The notes: a model not told the origin generated them from the letters alone. A stretch of 64,000 bases of DNA from JAXLQL01 sp046331625 (GCA_046331625.1 JAXLQL010000009.1:124001-188000); one strand, 5' to 3'. Shown: positions 52,008-60,044, counted from the stretch's first letter. Made by a program: numbers and translations.

Positions 52008-52744
52008 TTGCGGAGATCTTGGCGCGCTTGCTGGAGATCGAGGAGCGCGACGCCGTGCTCGGGGACCTCACCGAGAGCGGATCCGGTCCGGCGCGAGCGG
52101 CTTTGGAAGTGGCGCGGGTGGTTGCGCTGCGTCAGGTGGCGTTGTGGAAGACGTGGCGGCCTTGGGTGGCGCTGTTTGGCTTGGCGATTCCGGGCGCGGT
52201 GCTGTTCAACAACTTGGCGCTGACGGTGGGCGGCGCATTTCGTCTCTACTACTGGATCTGGCAGAACTACGCCGACATGGATCCCGCGGCACTCCGTGAC
52301 ACCGGCTTCACGCTGCAACGGGGGATTGCCACCACGATCTGGTTCTCTTTATTGCTTTGCGCGCGTGGGTGGTTCGCCGGATATGCATTGGCTGCGTTCG
52401 CGGGCAAGACGCTCTGGCTAAGTTCGGCGGTTTTCGCACTCGCGTTCACCGCGATGTCATTCGCGTTCGGACGATCGCTCTTGACCTTTGGGGCCACTCT
52501 CGTCGCCGCGAGCTTCGTGTCTGGGATACGTGCGCGTGGCCGCCTGCTAGCCGCTCCAGGTCCCCGAACCGCTATCGCAGCAATTGCCGCCGTGCTCTTC
52601 GAGGTATACATCTCATGGCTGGGCCTGCCGCGGCCCTTTGGCCTCTGGGGTGTGCGTCAAGCCTTGGTGAATGCGCTTTCGCTATGGCCCGCGGGATTCG
52701 TAGTCATGGAGTTCCTGCGTGCCCGAATGGTCCGGCGCGCCTAA
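52004..52744 (+). CDS. Integral membrane protein with ADOP-permease-like N-terminus
   Basis: A 246-residue protein. The cytoplasmic start 'LLEIEERDAVLGDLTESG' resembles the N-terminal prefix of Acidobacterial ADOP permeases ('RDAVLGDLxEE'), but no FtsX permease domains follow. Instead there are about six hydrophobic helices. The start overlaps the PadR stop (ATGA). The function is unknown; it is likely a membrane partner controlled by the PadR regulator, possibly a cut-down relative of the ADOP system. Confidence 0.7.
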   Translation: MIAEILARLLEIEERDAVLGDLTESGSGPARAALEVARVVALRQVALWKTWRPWVALFGLAIPGAVLFNNLALTVGGAFRLYYWIWQNYADMDPAALRDTGFTLQRGIATTIWFSLLLCARGWFAGYALAAFAGKTLWLSSAVFALAFTAMSFAFGRSLLTFGATLVAASFVSGIRARGRLLAAPGPRTAIAAIAAVLFEVYISWLGLPRPFGLWGVRQALVNALSLWPAGFVVMEFLRARMVRRA

Positions 52745-53095
52745 AACAACAACCGCCGACCGAGTTGAATCTGGCGCGAGCCTCCGCCGCCGGAGTTGCC
52801 GATGCAGGCCTTGGTGATCTGGCCGAAACGAAGATCGCCTGCTGCATTGTCCCCTTTCGGCGCCAGTGCATCAGAGCAACCACTCTGATTTAGGCGAACT
52901 ACTCCGCACTTTGGATGAAGAGGCGTCGAGAGCGGACACCGAAGTACCCGCCGGCACGCTGAAGCGTGCGCCAGAAGGCGGGACTGAAGCGTGTACGGCG
53001 GAGCGCCGGTGCACGGGCCTGAAACTCGCGCCTGAGCGGCGGGACTGAAGTCCCGCGCTGGCTAAAGCCCGCCCTACGCGGCAGGCCTGAACGTA
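52745..53095. repeat. Intergenic repeat cluster with REP-like copy 3
   Basis: 351 bases without a convincing gene. From ~52951 a tandem set of degenerate hairpins shares a central C-T-G-A-A-G core: GCACGCT-GA-AGCGTGC (52954-52969), 'GGCGGGACTGAAGCGTG', 'GGGCCTGAAACTCGC'. They lead into a complete REP-like element at 53039-53088 with the same 18-bp inverted repeat, GGCTAAAGCC hairpin and CTAC end as copies 1 and 2. Nothing else was recognised here. Confidence 0.65.
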
Positions 53096-53860
53096 TTAGC
53101 CGGCCCCGGCGGCGGCATTTTGCAGCCGCTCAAGCACCAACTGGGCGGCGCGTTGTCCGGCAGCCTTCTTCGACGTGCCTTCGGCGCGATCGGCGTATCC
53201 CGAGCCCACGCGCGCTTCCACGGTGAAGGTCTTCTTGTGTTCCGGGCCGGACTCTTTCACGATCACGTACTTCGGCATCGGCAGCCCCATTTGCTGGGCC
53301 GTTTCCTGCAGAGCGCTCTTGTAGTCGACCACGAGCGACTCGTCTTCGCCGCGCTCGGCGTTGAAGTCGGCCACCACGTGTTCAAGCACGAAGCCGCGCA
53401 CGGTCTCGATTCCTGAGTCGAGGTACATGGCGGCGATGATCGCCTCCACGGCATTGGCCAGGAGCGCGCGCTTCTCGCGGCCTCCGCTCAGTTCTTCGCC
53501 GCGGCCCAGGCGGAGCGCGGGCCCGAGGTCGAGGCGCATGGCCACTTGATAAAGATGGTTGGCGCTGACGAGGTACGCTTTGAGCTTGGAGAGGCGCCCT
53601 TCGGGAAACGACGGATGCCGCGCGACGAGAAGTTCGCTGATCAGGAAACCGAGGATGGAATCGCCGAGGAACTCGAGCTGCTCGTTGTCGGCGGGCCGCT
53701 CGGGCTGCGCGGGCATCTGTTCGAACGCGCGCGACTTGTGAGTGAGCGCGCGTTCGATCAGTTCGCGATTGCGGAAGCAATAACCGAGGCGGCCTTCGAG
53801 TTCCCGCACGGCCGCGCTGTCGAGAGCAACGCTGTCCGTGAGAGCACCGGTAGCCGCCAT
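53096..53860 (-). CDS. rnc: Ribonuclease III
   Basis: A 254-residue protein. The catalytic RIIID domain carries the signature 'NEQLEFLGDSILGFLISELL' (E-x-x-x-D, metal ligands) and the second pair in 'LANAVEAIIAAMYLDSG'. The dsRNA-binding domain (~180-250) shows 'DYKSALQETAQQMGLPMPKYVI' and 'GTSKKAAGQRAAQLVLERL'. It processes rRNA precursors and other duplex RNAs. It lies 13 bp downstream of the TPR gene, so co-transcription is likely. N-terminal ~25 residues are a short extension relative to E. coli. Confidence 0.95.
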   Translation of the reverse strand: MAATGALTDSVALDSAAVRELEGRLGYCFRNRELIERALTHKSRAFEQMPAQPERPADNEQLEFLGDSILGFLISELLVARHPSFPEGRLSKLKAYLVSANHLYQVAMRLDLGPALRLGRGEELSGGREKRALLANAVEAIIAAMYLDSGIETVRGFVLEHVVADFNAERGEDESLVVDYKSALQETAQQMGLPMPKYVIVKESGPEHKKTFTVEARVGSGYADRAEGTSKKAAGQRAAQLVLERLQNAAAGAG

Positions 53861-53873
53861 ATCGGGTCCTGGG

Positions 53874-54632
53874 TTACTTCTTCGCCTTTCCCATCGCCGC
53901 CGCCACTTTTTCCTTGGCGGCGAATTGGCGGATGGCGGGATTGAGGTTCGCGTCGGCCAAAAGCGGCTCGAGCACTTTCAATGCGTCATCCCACTTCTGC
54001 TGCAGATTGAGCGCAGCGGCCAAACGAACCTTGGTGGCGGCATCGGGCGTGGCGCTGTTGTCGATGGAAGCCTGGAACTGTTTGGAAGCTTCGTCGTACT
54101 TCTTGCGAGCCATGGCCACCAATCCGAGAGCTTCGAGCGCTTGCGCGTTGAAGTCTTTCTTGGCGTTATTCCACTGCGTATCGTCGAGGTCGGGGCGCGG
54201 CTTCTCCGCGGTCTTGAGTACCTCGATAGCGCTGTTGGCGTACTTTTCGGCGGTCTTCAGTTTCTCTTCTTTGTCGAGATCATGCTCGCGGGTGCGTTGC
54301 GCGAAACCGCTGGCAAGCATGATCATGGCGGTGTAGTTCTTGGGATCGGCTTCGAGGGTTCGTTCGGCGTAGATCACCATCTTCTCGAAATCGTTCTTCT
54401 CCTGAGCCGACTGGGCGGCCAGTTGGAGCGCGACCGACTTGAACTCGGTGTCTGCGAACTTGGTCAACAAGTCCTCGACGGCGCCGATGCGGGCATCGGG
54501 GGTCTGGGCGTTGAAGATCGCCATCACCGCTTCCTGTTCCTTCTTCGACTTCAGTTTCGGCTGCTTGGCCTGCGCCCAAACCGCCGTTGCCGCCAGTGTC
54601 AGGCTGGCCAAAACAAGAGCCACTCGTTTCAT
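53874..54632 (-). CDS. Exported TPR-repeat protein
   Basis: A 252-residue protein. A signal peptide ('VALVLASLTLAATAVWAQA') is followed by an all-helical body with TPR-like motifs ('FEKMVIYAERTLEADPKNYTAMIML', 'ALEALGLVAMARKKYDEASKQFQASIDNS', 'KWDDALKVLEPLLADANLNPAIRQ'). I chose ATG 54632: GGAG lies 13 nt upstream, and the alternative TTG at 54644 is too close to it. It probably scaffolds a periplasmic complex with the TPR protein encoded 27 bp upstream. The partner is unknown. Confidence 0.82.
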   Translation of the reverse strand: MKRVALVLASLTLAATAVWAQAKQPKLKSKKEQEAVMAIFNAQTPDARIGAVEDLLTKFADTEFKSVALQLAAQSAQEKNDFEKMVIYAERTLEADPKNYTAMIMLASGFAQRTREHDLDKEEKLKTAEKYANSAIEVLKTAEKPRPDLDDTQWNNAKKDFNAQALEALGLVAMARKKYDEASKQFQASIDNSATPDAATKVRLAAALNLQQKWDDALKVLEPLLADANLNPAIRQFAAKEKVAAAMGKAKK

Positions 54633-54659
54633 CTGTTGTGTCAAACTCCTTCGATCAGT

Positions 54660-56165
54660 TCACTTGCGCTTCTCGAGCGCCGCCAAACCTTTCTCTGCTG
54701 CCTGGCGGGCTTTGTCCGACCCTCCGGTAACGGCGAGAGCCGCCCGGTAAAACTTGGCCACCAGCGCGGGATCCGGTTCACTCACGGCATTGGCCAACCC
54801 GGCCAGATAGACCAGCGTCCAAGCCTTCTCGAACGGCGGCGGATCCAACTCAAGCGTCCGCTGAAACAGCTTCTCGGCTGTTTCGGGATCGCTCCGCCGC
54901 GCGGCAATGCGTGCCAAACCATAATACGACTTCGCCTGCTGCGGTTTCTCGATCGCCTTGGATAGCGCGTCGCGGAAGGTCTGGCTGGCCTTGTCGAATT
55001 CGCGGGAAGTATAGAGTTGTTCGGCCAGTTCGAGGAGCCTGTCGACGGGGCTCTGCTCGGGCTCGGGCATGGGGGCCGTGGCCTTGGCCTTGCGCACTAC
55101 GCGCTCTTGCGAGAACTCGTACTTCTCGAGCCGCTGCTCTTCGCGCTTGAGGTCGATGGAGGCGATGAGGTCAGGGAAGTACATGCGCATCGCGGTCTCC
55201 TGCTTTTCGTAGGCAGGCAGCGCTTCGGCGAAATGCGCGGTGAGGACAAACCCTTCGCCCATGGCTTGGTTCACCGCTGCCTGCTTGCGCACGGCTCCCG
55301 TTTCCAGGCGCGCTTCAATGGCGCGGATCAGAGACTTGGTGGTGAGCAGGAGAAAATCCTGCTTGTAGTGTTCGGCCAAGTGAGGCGCGCCTTGCGCATA
55401 GTCGCCGAGCGCCTTCTTCTCGTCGATCTTGTCGGCCCACTTGGTGACCAGCGGATCGATCAGGTACTGCAGGTATGATTGGCGGATGTCGTTGATCTGC
55501 GGCTCGGGAGAATGGGTCACCACCAGGAAGTACTCGTCGAGGTAAGGCAGAAAGAAGATGTTGTTCGGGGCGCCCAGCAGGTCAACCACGACGTTGTATT
55601 TGCGGCCGAGGAACGTGCCGCCGAGGGGCGCGCGCAGGTAAGCGGAGGCTTCGTTGATGGCGCGGATAGCCGGTGGTTGATAGCGCTCGAGCACCTGCTC
55701 GATGGCGGGCTGCGATTGCTGCCACATCTCCTCGACACCCGCTTCGGTGTAGAACTTCTCGAGCAGGGCGGCGAAATCCTTCATCGCGCCGACGTCGGGC
55801 GGAAGCTGAAATTCCTTGATTCGCCAGTTGAACTTTGGGGGGCCGTCGGTCAGCAGCGCGTAGGAGACGTAGAGGCGCAGCTCGGCGGCTTCGGAGTCCT
55901 GGCGGTGTTGGCGGACGAAGTCGCGCAGATCGGCAGTGACGGCGGGCTTGCGGCGCGCCACCGCTTCTCGCACGGCTTTGCGCAATGGATGATTCGAGGG
56001 GGAATTGAGACCCGCGTCATAACCGGCGGCGTTGATGGCGGCCAGCACCGTGAACATGGACTTGTTCCCGTCAATCTGAGCCGTCTGGGCACGCAACCGT
56101 GACGGTCCCGCGGCAGTGAGCACGCAGAGCGACAGTAGGATGAGACGAGAGGAAAGCGAGCGCAA
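54660..56165 (-). CDS. Exported hypothetical protein with C-terminal TPR repeats
   Basis: A 501-residue protein. It starts with TTG 56165, preceded by GAGG at 7 nt, and a signal peptide ('LILLSLCVLTAAGPSRLRA'). The central part ('DLLGAPNNIFFLPYLDEYFLVVTHSPEPQINDIRQ' in pieces) looks like a degenerate zinc-peptidase-like or globular domain without a visible HExxH. The C-terminus has TPR units ('LAEQLYTSREFDKASQTFRDAL', 'ARIAARRSDPETAEKLFQRTLELDP'). The family is not recognised. It is probably in one operon with the TPR protein and rnc. Confidence 0.72.
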   Translation of the reverse strand: MRSLSSRLILLSLCVLTAAGPSRLRAQTAQIDGNKSMFTVLAAINAAGYDAGLNSPSNHPLRKAVREAVARRKPAVTADLRDFVRQHRQDSEAAELRLYVSYALLTDGPPKFNWRIKEFQLPPDVGAMKDFAALLEKFYTEAGVEEMWQQSQPAIEQVLERYQPPAIRAINEASAYLRAPLGGTFLGRKYNVVVDLLGAPNNIFFLPYLDEYFLVVTHSPEPQINDIRQSYLQYLIDPLVTKWADKIDEKKALGDYAQGAPHLAEHYKQDFLLLTTKSLIRAIEARLETGAVRKQAAVNQAMGEGFVLTAHFAEALPAYEKQETAMRMYFPDLIASIDLKREEQRLEKYEFSQERVVRKAKATAPMPEPEQSPVDRLLELAEQLYTSREFDKASQTFRDALSKAIEKPQQAKSYYGLARIAARRSDPETAEKLFQRTLELDPPPFEKAWTLVYLAGLANAVSEPDPALVAKFYRAALAVTGGSDKARQAAEKGLAALEKRK

Positions 56166-56210
56166 CGATTAGCCTCTTTCGAGTGTAACGCTGCGCGGGG
56201 CGAACCGGTT

Positions 56211-56912
56211 TCACGGGCGTTTGGCCGAGGAGACCGTACTTGCCTCCGCGTCGGTTCGGCCGGCCAGATGAGAGAGGAACCATTCGCGCGCCAGCCGCGT
56301 CACTTCGTCGAGGGCGCCTGGCTCTTCGAACAGATGCGTCGCGCCCGGAATCACCGCTAGGCGGCTGGGGCACCGAAGTTGACGCTGCGCCTGGCGATTG
56401 AGGTCAAGCACGACGTCGTCTTCGCCGCCCACGATGAACAGCGTGGGCGCTTCCACCGCGCCGAGGTCTTCGCCCGCGAGATCGGGCCTGCCGCCGCGCG
56501 AGACCACCGCGTACACCGACTCGGGGCTGCGGGCAGCGGCGACAAGAGCTGCGGCGGCTCCGGTGCTGGCGCCGAAGTAGCCAATCTGCAGTTCCTCCGT
56601 TTCTGGGGTGGAGCGGAGCCACTCGGCGGCGAGCACGACGCGATCGGCAAGCAAGGGAATCTCGAAGCGCAGGTCTTTGGTGCGCTCTTCCTCGGCGGTG
56701 AGCAGGTCCATCAAGAGCGTGGCCAAGCCGGCTTTGCGAAGCTCGGCCGCCACCAGCCGGTTCCGGGGACTGAATCGACTACTGCCGCTGCCGTGAGCGA
56801 ACACCGCCACGGCTTCGGCGCCGCGCGGAATGGCGAGGTCGCCTTCGAGGCCGATCGGCGGGATGCGAACGGCGTGCGTCTCCGAGGAGCGCAGCCGTTC
56901 TCCGCTCCTCAC
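56211..56912 (-). CDS. Dienelactone hydrolase-like alpha/beta hydrolase
   Basis: A 233-residue protein. The nucleophile elbow is 'GYFGASTGAAAAL' (G-x-S-x-G form), the oxyanion strand 'VAVFAHGSGSSRFSPRN', the acid strand 'PTLFIVGGEDDVVLDLN' and the His 'PGATHLFEEPGALDEV'. These complete a Ser-Asp-His triad. Similar proteins act on phosphoribosyl-transfer fusions or small esters; the substrate is unknown. The gene overlaps the CBS-BON gene by 4 bp and probably shares its transcript. Confidence 0.85.
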   Translation of the reverse strand: MRSGERLRSSETHAVRIPPIGLEGDLAIPRGAEAVAVFAHGSGSSRFSPRNRLVAAELRKAGLATLLMDLLTAEEERTKDLRFEIPLLADRVVLAAEWLRSTPETEELQIGYFGASTGAAAALVAAARSPESVYAVVSRGGRPDLAGEDLGAVEAPTLFIVGGEDDVVLDLNRQAQRQLRCPSRLAVIPGATHLFEEPGALDEVTRLAREWFLSHLAGRTDAEASTVSSAKRP

Positions 56913-57832
56913 GAAGCCGCGGCCCGAGCTCCGCCTCCGAGTCTCGGAACGCCCTCCGCCGTGACGTGCATCGCGAGCCTGTTGTCCACCTGCTTGACTC
57001 CCGGTACACGCCGCGCCACCCGCAGCACTTTGTCTAGTTCGCCCATCAAGATGTCGCCGTGAAGAGTCACCACGCCGCCATGCGCCTCCACTTCGAGCGC
57101 ATGCGGATGGGTGGAGACTCGCCCGAGCCTGGTCTTCACGCGCGCGGCGAGCTTCTGGTCAGGCACATCCGCGGCACATGCGAATGCGCCTCGCATCTCG
57201 GCTACCGTTCCCCGCGCGCGGTTGCCGATGTCCTCGGCGAACTTGCCCACCGCTTCGGCGTTGCGGTGATAGAGCGACGAGGCCTGCTCGGCGATCCGGT
57301 TGCGGCGTGCGCGGCCGCGATTCGGATCGAGCAGGTACATCAGTCCGGCTCCGACGCCGGCGGCGACCACGAAATCGGCAGCCAACGCCCAGCAGTTCCA
57401 GGCGGGCTTGGCTTTTGACGGCGGCGCGTGAATTCCCGCAGCCTGGGCCATCTCATCCATGTAGAGCGCCAGATCGGCATGGGAAACGACGCCGAGGAGT
57501 TTGCCCTCGCAGTCCACCACGGGCAGGCGGCGGAGCTGGTGCTCGGCCATGATGGAGAGCACGTCGCTGAAGCGCGCTTCGGGCGAGCAGGTTACCGGCT
57601 CCGGGGTCATCACGTCCCGGACCATGGTTTTGGCGGGCACGATATGCTGGGCGTCCACGCGCAGCACCAGGTCGCGATCGGTCAACACGCCCACGAGTCT
57701 GCGGGCGGTCCGGTCAGAGACGACGGGCATGAAGCCGACGTTGGTCTGCTTCATGAGGTCGGCGGCTTGGAGGACTGTGTCTTCGGGAAGGCAGGCGATG
57801 GGATCGGCGGTCATCACGTCTTTGCTGGTCAT
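56909..57832 (-). CDS. CBS-domain pair with membrane segment and BON domain
   Basis: A 307-residue protein. Two CBS domains (~3-60 'VMTADPIACLPEDTVLQAADLMKQTNVGFMPVV' and ~70-125 'VMTPEPVTC..RRLPVVDCEGKLLGVVSHADLALY') form a Bateman module. A hydrophobic helix near 160 ('AADFVVAAGVGAGLMYLLDPNRGRARR') follows, then a BON domain (~225-290, 'VKTRLGRVSTHPHALEVEAHGGVVTLHGDI'). The BON domain suggests membrane binding and the CBS pair adenylate sensing. I chose ATG 57832: GGAG lies 8 nt upstream. The exact role is unknown. Confidence 0.87.
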   Translation of the reverse strand: MTSKDVMTADPIACLPEDTVLQAADLMKQTNVGFMPVVSDRTARRLVGVLTDRDLVLRVDAQHIVPAKTMVRDVMTPEPVTCSPEARFSDVLSIMAEHQLRRLPVVDCEGKLLGVVSHADLALYMDEMAQAAGIHAPPSKAKPAWNCWALAADFVVAAGVGAGLMYLLDPNRGRARRNRIAEQASSLYHRNAEAVGKFAEDIGNRARGTVAEMRGAFACAADVPDQKLAARVKTRLGRVSTHPHALEVEAHGGVVTLHGDILMGELDKVLRVARRVPGVKQVDNRLAMHVTAEGVPRLGGGARAAAS

Positions 57833-57921
57833 GTCGGCTACTCCTGCTTCTTTGGAGAGCACGCCGGATTCCAGACTCGCTTCGGAGCCGCATACAAGTA
57901 CCCTGGAGGGAGGCAACTCGC

Positions 57922-58173
57922 ATGACTGTCACCCTCCATCTTCCGTCCCAGGTCGAGCAGGCCTACCGTGCCTACGCTGCCGCCAAGGGCGTCACTGTGG
58001 ATGAGGTCGTACGCGATATCGTCATCGCCGGTTTGCCCTCTGCCGCGCCACTCTCGAGGCTGAGCCCGGACGAGTGGGAACGCCAGTTCGAGGAGTGGGC
58101 GGATAGTCTGGGTCCGTCGCCGGCCGCCGTTGATCCCGCCGCCCGTGAAGACATCTACGCGGACCGCTGGTGA
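57922..58173 (+). CDS. VapB-type antitoxin (partner of a decayed PIN toxin)
   Basis: An 83-residue protein. The N-terminal 'VTLHLPSQVEQAYRAYAAAKGVTVDEVVRDIV' fits a ribbon-helix-helix fold, and the C-terminal 'LSPDEWERQFEEWADSL' with 'REDIYADRW' is the toxin-binding tail typical of antitoxins before PIN genes. A strong GGAGG (~57905-57910) precedes ATG 57922. TGATG joins it to the next frame. The toxin behind it is broken, so this may be an orphan antitoxin. Confidence 0.78.
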   Translation: MTVTLHLPSQVEQAYRAYAAAKGVTVDEVVRDIVIAGLPSAAPLSRLSPDEWERQFEEWADSLGPSPAAVDPAAREDIYADRW

Positions 58174-58560
58174 TGAGGGTGCTGGTGGACACCAGGAATG
58201 CGATCCGGTCTCTCAACCGGCGGGTCAGTAGACTGCGTCGCCATCCAGAACGTGCCGAGTTCTGGAACGCACGCACCCGTCCGTTCGATCGGAATGGGCT
58301 CGGTCACAGCATTGCTGCCACTGATCGCTTGGTCTCTCGGATCAGTACGTTCTTTACGGTTCTGCCGGATCCCATCGAAACCTTCTATCATTCGCGACGC
58401 TACTGGTCACCCATGAGGTCAAAGGGCGTGAAGGTTCACGATGCCAGGCTCGTCGCCAGCATGGAGGCCATCGCCTGACGCATATCATGACCTTCAACGT
58501 CTCGGACTTCTCGCGCTGTCCCGGCATCACGATTCGATTCGGTCATCGCCGCTGCTCGAT
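58173..58560 (+). pseudogene. Frameshifted PIN-domain toxin remnant
   Basis: The start 'MRVLVDTRNAIRSLNRR' matches the opening of VapC-type PIN toxins. 'NGLGHSIAATDRLVSRISTFFTVLPDP' and 'KVHDARLVASMEA' are internal conserved blocks. The frame ends early at 58478, but another frame continues with 'LTHIMTFNVSDFSRCPGIT', the expected PIN C-terminus. Between residues ~85 and 95 a third frame reads 'LLVTHEVKGR', so several indels are present, and the region after the first 20 residues is shortened. The toxin is very likely dead. Confidence 0.72.
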
Positions 58561-58617
58561 AGCCGTCCTGGGTCCCCGGTAATGTCCGGTAATAGCAAAG
58601 TAGGAGCGCCGAGGCGG

Positions 58618-58639
58618 CGGGCTACAATGCGCGCATGCC
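58618..58639 (+). promoter_or_regulatory. Leaderless-type promoter end of the Crp/Fnr gene
   Basis: TACAAT (58623-58628), then GCGCGC, then ATG 58635, with no Shine-Dalgarno. The expected transcription start coincides with the start codon. A 22-base block here is identical to the block before the DUF503 gene at 59740-59761. Confidence 0.5.
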
Positions 58640-59333
58640 TGCCATGCTGACGCCGTTCATGGATACTCTCCGGCGGGTGCCGCTCTTCAACGAACTCGCA
58701 GCCGGGGAACTCGCTGCAGTTGCGGCAAAGGCGAAAGTCATTCGGTTCGAGGCCGGCCAGGTTGTCTTTTCCGAAGGAGAACGCGGTGGCGATCTGCTGA
58801 TTGTGCAACAGGGCGTGGTTCGCATCATGAAGATGTCGGCCGGTGGCAGGAGTCAGCTCATTTCGCTCGAACGCGAGGGAAGTTCCCTCGGAGAGGTTTC
58901 GGTGTTCGACGGAGGATCGTATTCGACAACGGCGATTGCGGACACCGTTGTCGTTCTTCTGCGCTTCGAGGGGGAACAGTTCCGGCACCTGTGCCTGTCG
59001 AAGCCTGCGGTGGCGATCAAGGTTATCCGGGTATTGGGTCATCGGCTTCGGCACGCGAGAGAGTTGATCGAACAATTGTCGTTCGCGACGGTTCGAGGCC
59101 GGTTGATTGCGCATCTGCTCTACTTGGCAGGTACGCGTGGCACTCGGAGTGACTCGGGCGTCGAAATCGAGCTCGATGAGAACAACGAAGAACTCGCAGC
59201 GCGTTTGGGAACGGTGAGGGAGCTCGTGTCGCGGAATCTGGGACGCCTACACGGCGAGGGCCTCATTCGCATGCGGCGGCGAGCGGTCACGATCCCTGAT
59301 GCAGCAGTGCTCCGCGAGGAGTTGAAGAAGTAA
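58635..59333 (+). CDS. Crp/Fnr-family transcriptional regulator
   Basis: A 232-residue protein. A cyclic-nucleotide-binding-like effector domain (~15-130; 'FEAGQVVFSEGERGGDLLIVQQGVVRIMK', 'GSSLGEVSVFDGGSYSTTAIADT') is followed by the dimerisation helix and an HTH_Crp domain ('NEELAARLGTVRELVSRNLGRLHGEGLI'). No N-terminal cysteine cluster is present, so it is not an Fe-S FNR; the effector is unknown. A matching palindrome, TGAC-N4-GTCA, lies just downstream, in front of the ferredoxin gene, and is a likely target. Confidence 0.9.
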   Translation: MPAMLTPFMDTLRRVPLFNELAAGELAAVAAKAKVIRFEAGQVVFSEGERGGDLLIVQQGVVRIMKMSAGGRSQLISLEREGSSLGEVSVFDGGSYSTTAIADTVVVLLRFEGEQFRHLCLSKPAVAIKVIRVLGHRLRHARELIEQLSFATVRGRLIAHLLYLAGTRGTRSDSGVEIELDENNEELAARLGTVRELVSRNLGRLHGEGLIRMRRRAVTIPDAAVLREELKK

Positions 59334-59351
59334 GCGAACGCCGCCGAACCG

Positions 59352-59363
59352 TGACAAAAGTCA
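59352..59363. promoter_or_regulatory. Candidate Crp/Fnr-type operator upstream of ferredoxin
   Basis: Perfect palindrome TGAC-AAAA-GTCA, 18 bp after the Crp/Fnr gene stop. A TGTAAT hexamer at 59386-59391 would give a start near 59398, placing the palindrome centre at about -40.5, the class II activator position. This suggests that the upstream regulator activates the ferredoxin gene. The site half resembles the TTGAC/TGTGA cores of this family. Confidence 0.45.
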
Positions 59364-59435
59364 TCGCTTCAAGTCAGCCTCCACCTGTAATCTGAACCTG
59401 TCTGGATCCGAAGGACCCCGGACGGGAGAATTCAA

Positions 59436-59735
59436 ATGGCCCATGTGATTGCAGAACCGTGCATAGGAGTGAAAGACACAGCGTGTGTCGACGTCTGCCC
59501 AGTAGACGTTATCCATCCGGGCAAGGAAGAAGCGGGCTACGCAGCCGCGAATCAACTGTACGTCTTTCCCGATGACTGTATCGACTGTGGAGCTTGCATT
59601 CCCGCGTGTCCGGTTTCGGCGATCTACGCCGAGGAAGATCTTCCCGAAAAGTGGCAGCACTTCGCCCAGATCAACGCGGGCTGGTACGCGCGGAACCGTG
59701 AGACCGAGGACGCAGTAGCCACAGTCACCCGATAG
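59436..59735 (+). CDS. Seven-iron type ferredoxin ([3Fe-4S]/[4Fe-4S])
   Basis: A 99-residue protein. The first cluster site is 'PCIGVKDTACVDVCPVDVI' (C-x7-C-x3-C-P); the second is 'CIDCGACIPACPVSAIY' (C-x2-C-x2-C-x3-C-P). This matches the FdxA-type 7Fe/8Fe ferredoxins that carry electrons at low potential. The C-terminal helix 'KWQHFAQINAGWY' is typical. GGGAG lies 7 nt upstream of ATG 59436, so unlike its neighbours it uses a Shine-Dalgarno and a leader, consistent with regulated initiation from the site at 59352. Confidence 0.9.
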   Translation: MAHVIAEPCIGVKDTACVDVCPVDVIHPGKEEAGYAAANQLYVFPDDCIDCGACIPACPVSAIYAEEDLPEKWQHFAQINAGWYARNRETEDAVATVTR

Positions 59736-59739
59736 CCGC

Positions 59740-59761
59740 CGGGCTACAATGCGCGCATGCC
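59740..59761 (+). promoter_or_regulatory. Leaderless-type promoter end of the DUF503 gene
   Basis: TACAAT (59745-59750), GCGCGC, then ATG 59757, without a Shine-Dalgarno. The 22-base block is identical to 58618-58639. It suggests that this gene has its own promoter rather than being read only from the ferredoxin gene. Confidence 0.5.
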
Positions 59762-60044
59762 CGCCATCGGCGTCCTGACTCTGGAATTGCACATCGAGCA
59801 CGCCCATTCGCTCAAGGAAAAGCGGCACGTGGTGAAGAGCCTCAAGGAGCGCTTGGCGCATCGCCACAACATCTCGATCGCCGAGACCGACTACATGGAC
59901 GCCTGGCAATCGGCCCAGATCACAGCCGTCACGGTTTCCGCGTCGCGCCAGTTCGCCGAACAGGTGCTCCAAGCCGTGGAGCGCGATGCGGCGAGCGAGG
60001 TGGGCGGCATGCTGATCGATTCGGCGATCGAGTGGGTGGAGTAG
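59757..60044 (+). CDS. DUF503 family protein
   Basis: A 95-residue protein matching the DUF503 family: 'LTLELHIEHAHSLKEKRHVVKSLKERLAHRHNISIAETDYMDAWQSAQITAVTVS', read as the conserved H-S-L-K-x-K-R and alternating strand pattern. It is a small ferredoxin-like-fold protein of unknown function, often near ribosome-biogenesis genes such as rbfA in other bacteria. Stop and racemase start are 38 bp apart. Confidence 0.88.
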   Translation: MPAIGVLTLELHIEHAHSLKEKRHVVKSLKERLAHRHNISIAETDYMDAWQSAQITAVTVSASRQFAEQVLQAVERDAASEVGGMLIDSAIEWVE

